Part shown: one piece after another, positions 1-11,540 of the stretch
How the letters are laid out: each line of letters starts with the position of its first letter
Position numbering within the stretch: position 1 is the stretch's first letter
Origin: Calliopum simillimum
Lineage: Eukaryota > Arthropoda > Insecta > Diptera > Lauxaniidae
NCBI GenBank assembly: GCA_951812925.1
Contig: OX638369.1
Span: 13,607,329 to 13,671,328, forward strand
Reading direction: 5' to 3'
Length of the DNA stretch: 64,000 bases
Translations under genes and position numbers: made by a program
Notes under the pieces: model-generated
Database searches by the model: none
What the model saw: only the letters and a program-made list of their open reading frames with translations
What the model was told of the DNA's origin: nothing

Positions 1-489
1 CGCCAATTTATGCTGTATTGGTGTATGGGAATCTGCGGTTATGTACCTTAATGTACTCGTTTCTTTGTGGTGAACTGCTATGTCTATTTTTTTCCCAACT
101 CTAGAGAGCATAAGATCCAAAAAGGCAATTTTCCCGTTTACTTCTACTTCTTTCGTGAAATTTATTGTTTCAAATTGCTCATTTAAAATATTAAGCAGTG
201 AATCCACTTCAGTTCGTTTGGCAATTGCGAAAACATCGTCGACATAACGTAACCAAATTCTTGGTAGTTTTTCAGATTGCAGCAAATTCATCTCAAATTC
301 CGCCATAAAAGCTTCAGCTAGTATAGGTGACAATGAATTGCCCATACTTGTTCCTTTCTCTATTTTAAAATATTCGTTGCGAAACTGAAAAAAGTTTTGT
401 TTCATACAACAATTGGCAGTTTTCATAAAAACCATAATCTTTTCCAATGGTAAGTTGTGTTTAATTAAGTGTTTCTCCAACGCTTTCTG
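1..489 (-). CDS. Penelope-like element reverse transcriptase, partial
   Basis: The minus strand is open without a stop from about 489 down to the window edge (163 codons). It contains the reverse-transcriptase blocks GTSMGNSLSPILAEAF (about 353-306) and the catalytic RYVDDVFA block (YVDD at about 245-234), followed by a FLDL block. These are diagnostic of Penelope-like elements (PLEs), which encode a telomerase-related RT followed by a GIY-YIG endonuclease. The upstream KHNLPLEKIMVFMKTANCC stretch is typical of the region before the YVDD core. The reading stops making sense at about 489, where a plus-strand PLE fragment begins, so this copy is 5' truncated or rearranged. The rest (C-terminal RT and endonuclease) would lie to the left of the window. 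The frame is not visibly damaged, suggesting a fairly young insertion. Confidence 0.88.
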
Positions 490-769
490 TGACCAGAAAT
501 ACTATGGTCAAACTCGACGTGGCATTGGGAAACGTTATAAAGAACACGAGGGATATATTCATAAAAATCAACCAAAGAAATCGGCGTTTGCGAACCACGT
601 TCTTCATAATTCTCATTTTAATTTTTCAATCAATGACATGAAATTGAAAAAACAAATAAATGATCATAACAAACTTGACGCCTATGAAAGCATTTATATT
701 CAAAAAGACACGCATTCTATGAACCTTGATAAAGGAAATATAATATCAGATCTATTTAATTGTATTTAA
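488..769 (+). CDS. Penelope-like element GIY-YIG endonuclease domain, 5'-truncated
   Basis: The plus-strand frame from 488 to the stop at 767-769 encodes the C-terminal domain of a PLE protein. It reads CDQKYYGQTRRGIGKRYKEH, then HEGYIHK, SAFANHVL and a late ESIYI block. YYGQT is the YIG-like half of GIY-YIG, and the R and E/H residues that follow fit the nuclease family. In PLEs this domain nicks target DNA for insertion. The frame is open further upstream (from an ATG at 413), but that part reads antisense through the neighbouring minus-strand RT and is not real coding. Only about 93 residues belong to the domain, so the RT that should precede it is missing. Confidence 0.85.
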   Translation, partial: CDQKYYGQTRRGIGKRYKEHEGYIHKNQPKKSAFANHVLHNSHFNFSINDMKLKKQINDHNKLDAYESIYIQKDTHSMNLDKGNIISDLFNCI

Positions 770-1149
770 ATTTACGTTTATGTAACAGTATATTTGATTT
801 TTTATAAAAAAATTTGTGTAATTCAGACTTTAACTTTGTAGCACTGGACTATAATGGTACAAATTAATTGTAAGGTACTCTATTTTTTAAAGTTACTTTC
901 GGTGCACAGTTATTAAAAAAAAAAATTTAGTTCTCTCTTGTTATTATTATTCTGATCTCAATTGTTGGTCTCACACATTTACGATATGATTATATTGGTA
1001 TATTAAGTTATTGTTTCTCAATTTTGTTAAAACAGTTATAAAACTTTGTTTTTTCTCGTTCTAATGAGATTATGTTTGTGTCCATTATTTATGTATGGCA
1101 AGTCTTACACTTTGTTTATTTTATTGTATTTAAAATATTTTCATTCGTG

Positions 1150-1190
1150 TTGCTGAAGATGGGTTGTCAACATCCCGAAATGCATCCAAA
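1150..1190 (+). ncRNA. Possible hammerhead ribozyme core in the PLE 3' region
   Basis: The sequence has CTGAAGA (1153-1159), a GGG...CCC stem separated by a short loop, then GAAA (1177-1180). This is the order of the conserved core of a hammerhead ribozyme (CUGANGA, stem II, GAAA). PLE terminal repeats are known to carry such ribozymes. Stems I and III and the cleavage site were not convincingly paired by eye, so this is a candidate only. Confidence 0.35.
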
Positions 1191-1420
1191 TTATTAAAAT
1201 TTAATTTAAATAAAGATTGATTTTAAATGTGTGAACTCAACTTAAGGTGTTCATTTATTTGTAATTTAATTGAAAAGAGTTCACGGTATTGTTCAAATTT
1301 ATAAATTGATGATCTTTTGAGCTGAAAAAAAAATCATCCTAAAAGTATGCTTAGAAATTTTTAAAGTTTTTATGAAATGATTTTTTCTAAGCAATATCGA
1401 TTTCATAGCTTCCACTCAGA

Positions 1421-1737
1421 AATATCCAAAAACAAAACATCCAAAAAAAACATAAAAAAAATATCAAAAAAAACATCAAAAAAAAAAAACACCCAAAAAT
1501 AAAAACATTGGAAAATAAAACATCCAAAAATAAAAACATCCGAAAAAAAATATCCGGAAATAAAAACATCCAAAAATAAAACATCTAAAAATAAAAATAT
1601 ATAAACATCCAAAAAAAAAAACATCGAACATAAAAACATCCAATAAAAAATATCCAAAAATAAAAATATCCAAAAATAACACATCCAAAAAAAACCTCCA
1701 AAAAAAAGCATCCAAAAATAAAAACATCCAAAAATAT
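1421..1737. repeat. Low-complexity tandem array, AAAAACATCCAAAAAT-type units
   Basis: About 20 degenerate copies of an ACATCCAAAAATAAAA unit (roughly 12-17 bases, with variable A-runs) follow each other. On the minus strand this gives spurious open frames rich in Phe, Leu and Asp (FLDVF repeats), which are not genes. No coding or RNA function is visible. Confidence 0.8.
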
Positions 1738-4063
1738 GTGATTTTTTTTATTTTTTTGTCTTGATATATTTTATTGGATTATAGATATTTAATTGTCTAA
1801 AATATCGAGTATCGCTTAAATTTAATAGTTCTCTACCACTCATTCAACCGGCGCTTTATTGAAACTTCAAATAAATTTAGTTAACAAGCCAAAAACTAAA
1901 TACCTGCCTGTCAGCATAGATTTTTGGCTCTTCCGCTAATATACGCAACAATAACTGCTCTACATAATTACGTAGACATGCTACCACGTAACGTACGAAC
2001 GTATATTATGTTTGCTTTTTTTTATTGAAAAAGGTTATAAGTAAGTAAGATAGTGTATGCTCTAAAAGCCTATATATTGTAAGAGAAGTTGTTGCTGTTG
2101 TCTTTTTTTTTTTTAATACGCTTTTAAAAATTGATTGGTTTTTTTATGGCCCATGTAGTATGGCCATAAATTGTCAACACACACACACGCACATGTAAAT
2201 ACAAAGCTCAAAGCACAAAAGTCATTTGAATTTCAATATTTGAAAGGATTCAACAGCAAGCGCTTTTTGCAAATATCAAAGCAATGCAGTGCAAAAGTGC
2301 GTAATGTGAAACAATAACAACAACAAACATGAAAAAACAGTATGTTGTGTTGCAATCATTGCTAGGTACAAAGATTTAGCAATTTATGGTAAAATATCAA
2401 ATAAAATAATTTATTACATTTAAATACAAAAGCAGGTTCGCTGCTTAAGTCTTTTGTTTTTCATAATTGAACTTCTTTACTATAGCAAGCTTTTTGTTAG
2501 CAGTTATTAACTATATGCTTCAATAACAAAACGAAATATGGAAAAATCTAAAGATGAAAATTTTCCTCCAAACTTTTTATGGGAAAGTCCACAGTTCACT
2601 TCACAATTTACTTATCAATGAATTGTTTGAATGCATCAATCATGACAACTTCTTATTTACACAGACAAAATTTATGACTGTCGCATAAAATTGAAAATTA
2701 TACAATTTACTTAAACTACGTACATACCAGCACCATTTTAATAAAGCGCTTGCGTTATGTAATCCACATTGAATCGCTGCGGGCCCACTCTCTCAAGTTA
2801 TTTGCGAAAATTGATTTGCGTTCGCGTAAATCAAACAAAAAAACAAAAAATGTCCAAACAACTGGAACATGTATTGAAACGCACTTTTCGACCGCCAGTG
2901 GGTTAGTATGCCGATCGTACTTAAGTGTAACGTACGCAAAGACACACAACCAGTTCAGTGTCCCAATAAAGTGTTTTACTTTGTGCGCATGCGCTTATGC
3001 CGCAATAAATTAGATTTTTTTTTTTCTAAATTTTTTATTTTTGCAATTGAGAAATAAATGTCATGCGTGTATACTAAAGTCCAAAAGTCAGCGAGTGAAA
3101 ATTTTTTACGTCACGTTTAAATACACAGGAAACGCATTGGGTGTTTTTTTGACCGGTTTTTTGTTTTTGCAGTCGTCATGCATTTTGTTATATCAATGTT
3201 AGCAAAGATTTTAAAATAAAAATATAGCTGCACTACTTTTGTTAAATGTATGAAAATGTTCTCTGTGGCGAAAATCGATCAAGAATTATTGAACTTTTGT
3301 TCCGTACATTTTACATATTTATTTAAATCTGCCTACAAATTTTATAAAAATTGTAAAGATGCTTTGAATTAAATATTTCAATGTATTAGCATAGTAAAAA
3401 TTATCAAACACGATAGTAAAAATTATTAAAACTTTTTTTTTAAATTTTTTCTTTTTAAACAATTCATATAAATAAAGGAGAAACCGTTAATTTTAAAACA
3501 AATACATTAAATTAAAAAAAATCGAAAAAACATAATATTTTTATGCGTTTAGCATTACGCTAGATTTGAACCGGGAGAACTTTGTCGTGTGATAAATACA
3601 CATAGACTCTATTTGTGGCGCGTCGTTAAATTTGAGTATTTGATTCCATTGAATAACGGATACAATTCTGAAGAGAACTCAGAAATAATCGCTTAAAAAC
3701 AGTTTGTCAAATGACAGCTTAGAGTTAATAAAACTGTGTTAAAATAAGAGATGTAATGCTGTATCAAATAAATTCAGCCACGCTTATGAAAAATGCCCAA
3801 GTAAAATTTTGACAAAAACTAGCATATGTGCCAGCTAAGCCATAGAGGTCACTTACCCGATATGCTATTCCATATGTAACCCTATTCTATGTAATTTATG
3901 TATCTATTAAAAGAAAAACGCAATTGAATTCAAATCTGGCGTGAGTTATGGGACGCCCTTTTACAAAATTTTGGTCTACAAAATTAGCCACCAAATGGTA
4001 TTTAACAATTTTTCTTTACAAACTTATAAACATTTAAAAATTACATCTTAATATTTAAACACG
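1738..4063. other. AT-rich non-coding stretch, no gene seen
   Basis: No credible coding frame or RNA gene was seen. It contains a short AC run near 2179-2190. A tRNA-B-box-like GGTTCAAATCT on the minus strand near 3565-3575 has no matching A box in place. Confidence 0.6.
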
Positions 4064-4115
4064 TTAACCCTTTCAGGACCAACGGGACAAATACGTCCCA
4101 TTTGAATTTTTCAAT
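4064..4115 (+). repeat. TTAA-bounded piggyBac-like terminus (degenerate)
   Basis: TTAACCCTTTCAGGACCAAC starts at 4064 and is followed by GGGACAAATACGTCCCA. TTAA followed by CCCTTT is the usual look of piggyBac-superfamily ends. A similar direct copy without the TTAA, reading TTTCAAGACCAATGAGACA then GTGTCCCA, lies at 4761-4790. No matching inverted end was found, so this may be a solo terminus. The stretch between them (4116-4760) has no recognisable gene. Confidence 0.45.
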
Positions 4116-4799
4116 GTTAGACCCACATTTTCTTTGCGATTGGAGCCAGACGGGCTTTCGTCGATAGAGAATAGATATAAATATTCACGTATATCAGAAA
4201 AATTTAGCTTTATATCTGCAGGACCTCGCAGGGTGATCCCAAATCCAAAAAATTGTTTTTTTTTTTTTTTTAAACTAATTTTCAGTAGATTTTATTTCGA
4301 ATACTGTTACATAAACGATATAAAACACCTAAATAGCAAGAGTGTAACAGACTTTCAGCTTTTTAGAAATGTTAACGAAATAAATTAAAGAAAAAAAAAA
4401 CTTAACAAAAATCATTCATGGTGAATTTTGAATCAAATTTCGTTATTTTATAAAACAAAAATAGTTAAGCCAAACTAGGTAAGCATATCTAATTTTGTTG
4501 AACATGACCCGACTTTAATCGGTCACAGCTCACTTTGTTCGTAATTAGATTTTTATACAAACCAATACCATAAAGCCCTCATAAACGAATAAAATTAATG
4601 AAACTGTTTTAAAATTTGTACTTAAAAATGGAAAATAATGCTACCGAGGTGATTTTCGGGGTAATTGAGTCTGAATATGATGTTGGAAAACTGAAAAATT
4701 CAAAATGGCGCCGGAAAATTGTGCATACCCCCCACGCTACCCAAACAAATTTTTTTTACCTTTCAAGACCAATGAGACATATGTGTCCCATAATTTTTT

Positions 4800-6080
4800 T
4801 CACACTTAGAATTAAAACAATTAAGTTTTGAAAACACATTTGAATAGAAATGTTATATCGCTTAGCACCATTCAATACCATTTATTTCTTTATATTTTTA
4901 AAAAATTATTAAAACATTATCACTGATCTCGCTGTTTCTTTCCACCGCATTAATAGGGTAAACTGAAGTTGATTTTGATATACTTAGTTTTTGATAAGCA
5001 ATTATTAAGAAATACTTTGCATACTTTTAGGCTTTGATTTTTTGTATTTACTTCAAAATATTATTGTATTGTTTAGTTTCTCATCTTATTATTTCAGTTC
5101 TAGTTTGTGACCTGTTTTGTGTTAATATTTTCATAGTTTTAAGTCAATTATGATGAATGAAATGATCTTTCCAGTAAAAAATTTAAAAACATTTCTTAAC
5201 CTTGAAAATGACCGTTGAAATGAGTTCCAAATCAAAAACTGGTGTAAAAATCATAAAAACAAAAACTTTAAAAGCGTTTTTCTCGAAAACTTTTTTTTAC
5301 GCATTAGGTATGTTTTCACAAAACAAGTCACATCTATTTTCAAAGTTTTAATTATTTTCTTTTTTTTAATTTAATGATCTTTTGCAACGCTTTTTTTTTT
5401 TTTTGCTTAATTAAAGTCAACAAAAAATTGCAAAAAAACTTTTAAGCAAGTAGCCAACCTCCTTTTGGTCTTATAACGTTTTAACATAATAAATTTGGAT
5501 TTATAACGCGCACAAATTTGCACTGACAACACTCTTATTACATAAATAAAAACTGCAATTTATAAGAACTCTGGTATAACCCCAGGGTGGTCGTTGCTTT
5601 GCAAAAATCCAATAAACCCAAAAGACACATATGACAAGTTCACTGCACATAATTTTAATCAATTTACAATTACATTTTCTGAACAGCAACCAACCAACCA
5701 ACAACTTGTTGTATATCTACAGCCAATAAATTCTAATATTTGCTAAAATTTATGTGACACTTGAAATGTTGTCACCACAAGGAGCATAAACAAATAATGT
5801 GGACAAAAAAAAGTTTATAAATTTAAAATGATTTTTTTCTATTTCTTAATTTATATGAAGTCACGCTGCTAGAAATCATGCAAATAAAAAGTAGCGGTCT
5901 GTTAGGTTTTGTTTCTTTATTCTGAGCCGCTATGGTCGCCCACGCTGTCAAACAGCAGCCGAACAATGAATGACAGCATATATGCAGTAGAAAAAAAAAC
6001 ATAGGTGCTTAACATGTATACACAGAAAAAAAATATATATGTATTTAAGTATGAGATATCTGTTACAAATTTTTTTAGTT
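4800..6080. other. AT-rich stretch, nothing recognised
   Basis: Only homopolymer runs and short chance frames were seen. Confidence 0.5.
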
Positions 6081-6082
6081 AT

Positions 6083-6185
6083 GATGTTATATAGAAAAAA
6101 TAGCATTTATATTTCAACCTCCACGATCATCGTGTAAATCATAATCTTAAGAAACAAAAGTATTACATTTTTCTGGGACAGTCCT
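6083..6185 (-). mobile_element. Solo terminal fragment of the DD37E mariner found at 31.8 kb
   Basis: Read on the minus strand, this segment matches the left 100 bases of the element at 31844-33117. It ends in AGGACTGTCCCAGAAAAAT with TA outside (6186-6187) and shares the internal AAATCATAATCTTAAG block, the ATCATC block and a TATATAACAT block. No second terminus was found nearby, so it is a truncated copy or the remnant of a short non-autonomous relative. Confidence 0.6.
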
Positions 6186-6187
6186 TA

Positions 6188-6924
6188 TGTAAATATATTC
6201 AAGTTTTGTAGAAGGTGCCACGTCCTCTAACGAATACATCTTCATATGGGTTCATATCTCTTTGGTTATTGCCTTCCACTTTTAGCTATGAGATACTTAA
6301 CAATAAGTAGACCATCTGTACTACGGGGGGCGCTATTTATATTTTGGTAACTGTACCAAAAAATAGTACGCAAGGCACTATTTATATTTCGAGAACTGCC
6401 AACACTACTGTCAATAGCAAAAATCTGGCAACACCATAATAAAGTTTGACATTTTTTAGCATAAACGTACTCACAACGTTTTGATGTACAAGTGCTATTT
6501 GTTTTGTTTACAGTGAGTTAAGAAAATCAGAATAACTTTTTTTTAAATTTTGTTGGTTCATATAAACCCATTGAACAGTATGCTCAAACCAACAATGTTA
6601 TTTGATCCATGATGGTTGGTAATGTAAATTATACTAGAAAAATTAACGCACACTGTAAAAATGGGGTGGTGACACGCCTCCAAAAATAATTGAATCTGTG
6701 ATTTTTAAAAGGGGATATGCGACAAAATTTGAGCTTTTGAGAATTAGAAAAACCGTCACAAGTTTGGCAAATCTTATTTTTATGTGATTTCAGTGATGAG
6801 AGCTTACTAATATTGATGCTAATCAGCAATCCACGTACTTGGGAAAAAGATAAATCAACCAGCGCCATCGCCACAACGGCAAAATAACAATTTTCAGTGG
6901 AGCCTTTTTAAAAATGACCGATTT
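6188..6924. other. Non-coding stretch, nothing recognised
   Basis: No credible gene or RNA was seen. A GGGGGGCGCTATTTATATT phrase at 6325-6345 and a related GGCACTATTTATATTTCG phrase at 6374-6391 form a short direct repeat. Confidence 0.4.
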
Positions 6925-7577
6925 AATTATTGAAAATTCCTATTGAAAATAGGTTCATATAAATTAAGCAACTTCTCCGCCCCTGAAAAAATATTAAAAA
7001 AAAAATTTGTGGGCGCTCTCCACATGTGTAGGAACAATATTTCTGAAAAAAATTGGAGTAATCGATAATGTTTCAAAAGTTATTAACTATACTCGTACAC
7101 TGATGCCGCGCAAGTCTTTTTTTAGTATTAGAAAAAAACAAGGCATCTTACGAAAAAATTACATACGGCATAAAATGGTAAGAATCATCTTAGGAATTCG
7201 TGTGAGTTTTTTTGGAATTTTTTGGAACGAAATGAATTTTTTTTTTCTTTTTTCGGACCAATTTTTGAAAAATTATAAAATGCCTCAGAAACTTCTAAAA
7301 TAATTCACACGTATTTTTTGAACAATTCTAAGCATTTTATGCCATATACACTTTTTTCTTAAGATGCCTTGTTTTTCTCTACTATTAAAAAAAGTTTCGA
7401 ACGGCATCACTATATTGTTAATAACTTTTGAAACAATACCTATCAATTACTCTAATTTTTTTCTGAAATATAGTTTCTACACATGTGAAGAGTGCCTATA
7501 TATTTTTTATAGTTTTCTCAGAGGCGGAGAAGTTGCTTAAGTTTAATGTACCTATTTTAAAAAGGAATTTTCAATAA
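6925..7577. mobile_element. Long inverted-repeat (foldback) element, about 650 bp
   Basis: The left arm (about 6925-7235) and right arm (about 7287-7577) are imperfect reverse complements along most of their length. Outer ends pair as TTGAAAATTCCTATT with AAAGGAATTTTCAA, then AAGCAACTTCTCCGCC with GGCGGAGAAGTTGCTT. Inner parts pair around ACATGTGTAGG / TCTACACATGTG and AGGCATCTTACGAAAAA / TTTTTTCTTAAGATGCCTT. No transposase is present. The inner block recurs at three other places in the window. Confidence 0.7.
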
Positions 7578-8501
7578 TAAATGAAAAATTTACTTTGGTC
7601 CAAAAAACAAATTAACCATTTTATTTCCTGGTCTGTACTAAATACCTTTCAAAAATTTTTTTTTTAAATCTTTACTATTTTATACATAACATCAGTTTTT
7701 TGAAAGCCATTTTTACGTTTAATTTCTTAACTGGCGCACTTGAGGAATTTTTGCACTATATGGAAATAATGTGTTGCATACCTTTAAGAATAAAAAATTT
7801 GAGTGCATTTTTTATGAGAGGTGGGCGTGTCTGTTGACCTATCACGCCCATTTTAGGAATATTTATTAACTAGCTATATATAGGAGTACTTCCACGATTA
7901 TTTTCCAAAACATATGTCACGTGCCGGGTTTTGATAATTTCTTTTTTATAATTTGAAAGGTATAATGATTTTTTTCAGTGTAATTATATTTGAAGTAAAC
8001 TTTTTATAAATGTTCGAAATTTTGTGCATAAAAAAACTGAATTGAATAAAAAAGAGTGTATTCAAGCGCTCAGCAACAAATAAATGACGACGATTTGTCT
8101 TAACTGATAATTTGGTATAATTAACCGTTATTATGTTTAAATTGTTGGCTACTGTGCTGTCAAGCAACGAACGCTTTTTATTTGTTTGCACTGTAACTGC
8201 AAGACCAAAACAAAAAACCAAAAAAAAAAAAATAAAAAACAAATAAGCCGACATACAATTTTTTTTTTCTTATTTTCTGTCGCTTAATATTTTTTTTTTT
8301 TTTCGTTAAATATTTTTTCTAAATGACACCCTGTCAGTCAGTTTGTCACTCGACTGCATGTGGTCTATACAGTCAGCTGTCAACGGTATTTAATATGTTT
8401 CGTTTTGTTTATTCGAATACAAATTTTGTTCGTTACGATTGCCGCCAAATTAACTCAATTACACTGACCAAATCAGAAAAAGATAAATGAGAATTAAATG
8501 T
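7578..8501. other. Non-coding stretch, nothing recognised
   Basis: No gene was seen. A GGTGGGCGTGTCTG phrase near 7821 resembles a GGCAGGCGTGTCCG phrase near 48802, hinting at a dispersed repeat. Confidence 0.4.
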
Positions 8502-8509
8502 ATGCACTC

Positions 8510-10000
8510 TAGAGAGGATCAAATTTTTTTTCCACTTACTTTCATTCAGTTTCGGATTCTCCGTTAAAATTTGAGTTAAAAACTCCTTGGGACCATATAT
8601 CTGCGGTGAATTTCGACTCAGCCAAAAATCGTTTGAAGTTTTGGGTTTCTTTCGCTGTTGCGAGATTGTCTTTGATAATTTATAACTTCCGAACATCTTG
8701 TTGTATAGCTATGATTTTAGCACCGTTAGAAAGGTGTTGTTGTGTAGTAAGAACGCTTTGGCTAATTTATTGAAAAAAATTATCTGGTTCAAAAGTTATG
8801 ACCTTTTGAATGAAAATATATAAAAACTTTATACAAAATGTACCAAAAATTTCATCTTTTTTTTTAAAAAAAATATACTTTTAAATTTTTTTTATAGTGT
8901 ATAAAAAGAACTATCTAGAGAGGGTCTATTCATCCAGATACGGTTAGGCATTTCAAAGTTATGACCTTTTGAATAAAGACAAATACAAATTTCATACGAA
9001 GTATATTAGAAATTTAATCTTCCAAAAACAAAAAAACCGTTATTTTTGAATTTTTTTCTATAGCTCATTAAAAGGCTTTTCCAACACAGTTCTGTTCTAT
9101 AAGACACGGCAAGAAATTCCAAAATTATGACATTTTGAATCAAAGCATACATTTTCCCTATAATACTTGATTTTTCGAACTTTGAGCCATTATAGCAACG
9201 CTTAGTGACCTAACTTAAAAAAATCCTTTGGCGGTTTTTTTCTACTAATTAATGGTAATCGAAAGTGCTACACAAGAACTCATAGAAAAAAAAAAAAAAA
9301 TTTTTTTTGTTCAACTTTGTTTTAAATATTTTTTCACTCAACAGTTCTCATCTGCTCTCATTCAAAATGTCATAACTTTGGAATTGCTAGCCGTATCTTA
9401 AGAACAGGACTGCGTTGGAAAGGCATTTTGATGAGCTATAGAAAAAAATTCAAAAATAACGGTTTTTTTTTTTCTAGGAAGATTAAATTTCTAATATACT
9501 TTGTATGAAGTTCTTATCTGTCTTCATTCAAACGGTCATAACTTTGAAATGACTAGACGTATCTGGATGAATAGACCCTCCCTAGATAGTTCTTTTTATA
9601 CACTATAAAAAAAGTTTAAAAGTATATTTTTTTTTAAAAAAGATGAAATTTTTGGTACATTTTGTGTAAAGTTTTTATATATTTTCATTCAAAAGGTCAT
9701 AACTTTTGAACCAGATAACCTTTTTCAATAAATTAGCCAAAGCGTTCTTACTACGCAACAACACCTTTCTAACGGTGCTAAAATCATAGCAATATAACAA
9801 GTTGTTCGGAAGTTATAAATTATCAAAGACAATCTCGCAACAGCGAAAGAATCCCAAAACTTCAAACGATTTTTGGCTGAGTCGAAATTCACCGCAGATA
9901 TATGGTCCCAAGGAGTTTTTAACTTAGATTTTAACGGAGAATCCGAAACTGAATGAAAGTAAGTGGAAAAATTTGGCTTGGAACAAATTGATCCTCTCTA
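8510..10000. mobile_element. 1.49-kb foldback DNA transposon, hAT-like, with 8-bp target duplication
   Basis: The element begins TAGAGAGGATCAA at 8510 and ends TTGATCCTCTCTA at 10000. It is flanked on both sides by a perfect 8-base duplication ATGCACTC (8502-8509 and 10001-10008). Eight-base duplications and TAGAG/CAGAG-type ends are hallmarks of the hAT superfamily. Almost the whole element folds back: two arms of roughly 640 bases (left 8510 to about 9150, right about 9350 to 10000) around a loop of about 200 bases. Each arm holds three diverged units about 162 bases apart, marked by AAGTTATGACCTTTTGAAT at about 8797, 8957 and 9123. There is no transposase, so it depends on one elsewhere. 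If transcribed it would form a long double-stranded hairpin. Confidence 0.85.
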
Positions 10001-10008
10001 ATGCACTC

Positions 10009-10589
10009 ACACACACACATTCATATCAAACATACTGTTTAGCGCAAGCGCAAAGATTACGTGATAATTAAGGATAATTAAGCCAACTATCAATTATTTG
10101 TTATTGCTCTTGTTGTCATTAATTTTTGACGCTTTTTATTGCACATAATGATTTGTTGATTGATTGCTAGATTGATTGATTGATTAATTATTTGTTTTGT
10201 TGAATTGCTTCGGCGCTTGATCGATCGATCATTAAGTTGCTGGCTGAGTTTTGTAGCAAATTTTTTATCTTTTTTGTGCAGATCTTTTCTGAGCTTTTTG
10301 TTGTTGCAGTTATAAGTTTGTAGTATTCTGTTTTTTTGTGTAAAATACTTAATGAAGCAGTGTATATATTACTTTCTCTGAAACTTACACTATTTGCTTA
10401 TAGTCTATTTGTAAGGACGTAAAAGAAATGCAAAAATGGAAGTAATACATTTATGAGTTTTTTTACAGAAATCGGTCAATTGGTCATCAAAGATGAAAAA
10501 ATCGCAGAGTGCTATTAAATTAGAAGGTGGAAATTGGAAGGGAGGGGGGTTGAAATGCACCCTTTAAAGATTTTTCAAAATATCTAGCG
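10009..10589. other. Non-coding stretch with short simple repeats
   Basis: It has an AC run at 10007-10019 just outside the foldback element and GATTGATT-type runs near 10155-10190. No gene was seen. Confidence 0.45.
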
Positions 10590-10790
10590 AACGAAGCAAA
10601 ATTTCGATATTTTTCAGAATGTTTTGGAACTTTTGTAATATTTTTATTTATTTTTTTTGACGTTTTTGAAAAAATATAAAACGTCCTCAAAAGTTACGAA
10701 AAAAATCATATGTATTTTGTGGACATTAGCATTAAGCATTTTTTGCCTTGAACACTTTTTTCGTAAGATGCCTTGGTTTTGAATATAAAC
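10590..10790 (-). repeat. Single arm of the ATCTTACGAAAAAA foldback family
   Basis: The stretch ends with TTTTTTCGTAAGATGCCTTG preceded by AAGCATTTTTTGCC, matching the right arm at 7287-7380 and the plus-strand copies at 7134, 35103 and 55838. The opposite arm was not found here. Confidence 0.55.
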
Positions 10791-11540
10791 CATTTTTTCA
10801 ACCGCTTAAACAAAATTGTTATGGTTGAGTGGTCATATTTCGGTGAATTTTTGACATAAGAAATTTTTAAATAAGCTTATTTAAAGGAAATTTTATGTAA
10901 TTTTTTTTCGTGCAAGTCAAAGCTTATACCTATCTCTTACCCAAATAAAGTTTTTTTTGCTTTTTTTTCGTTTTTTTCTCAAAATTTTGGTATAAGAATT
11001 TTTTTTTTAATTCTTTACAAAATTGATTTGGTTTTTGACAATAGTTACCTTAATAAGCTTCATATAAGAAGATGTAGAAATCAATGATGTTATGTGCAAA
11101 TTACTGATGAAAATCCCACTAGCAAAAATGCAGTGACAACTGACATGATGGTGAAGTTATTTTGTCTCAGTTGACATAATGTGACCTAAATGCAAAATCT
11201 TGCAGTAATAAAAATCAAATTTAACAATTATCACAAGCATCACTGTGCTTAAAGCGATAAAAATAAGCCTAAAAGTATGCACTGAATTCCAAGCAGTATC
11301 AAATGATGCCATTCTACTACACTAGAAATTCATGTAGGAAAACATATGATGCGATTGATGCGCTACCTATCTAGTTGATGCTTCAACCATCGAGAGTGAG
11401 GCACTTATTGGTGCTGCTTATAAAAACACTTTTCAGTATTGGTTTGACTGTTGTGCATAAATGTTGAAGTGTAAATTATTGTGTTCAAGGTGTTAGCTAA
11501 GTGAAATAAATGATAATAACACTGTGTGGTTGAATTATAC
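10791..11540. other. AT-rich stretch, nothing recognised
   Basis: No gene or RNA was seen. Candidate frames are short and lack family motifs. Confidence 0.4.

Larger units (their letters stand above)
1..1250. mobile_element. Penelope-like element, two pieces in head-to-head inversion
   Basis: A minus-strand RT piece (489 to 1) and a plus-strand endonuclease plus 3' UTR piece (488 to about 1250) meet at about 488/489 and point away from each other. Such inverted, 5'-truncated tandem arrangements are well known for Penelope insertions. After the endonuclease stop there are about 480 bases of AT-rich 3' UTR. Near 1150 this holds a TGCTGAAGAT...CCCGAAATGC signature also known from PLE terminal regions. 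The right boundary (about 1250) is approximate; the left end is beyond the window. Confidence 0.8.

Noticed and set aside
413..487. Upstream extension of the GIY-YIG frame to an ATG at 413
   Set aside because: This part reads antisense through the minus-strand Penelope RT; the domain itself starts at the junction.
1387..1727. Minus-strand open frames rich in FLDVF repeats
   Set aside because: They are translations of the ACATCCAAAAAT low-complexity array; three overlapping frames give the same kind of peptide.
3560..3580. tRNA B box-like GGTTCAAATCT on the minus strand
   Set aside because: No A box at the right distance and no cloverleaf.
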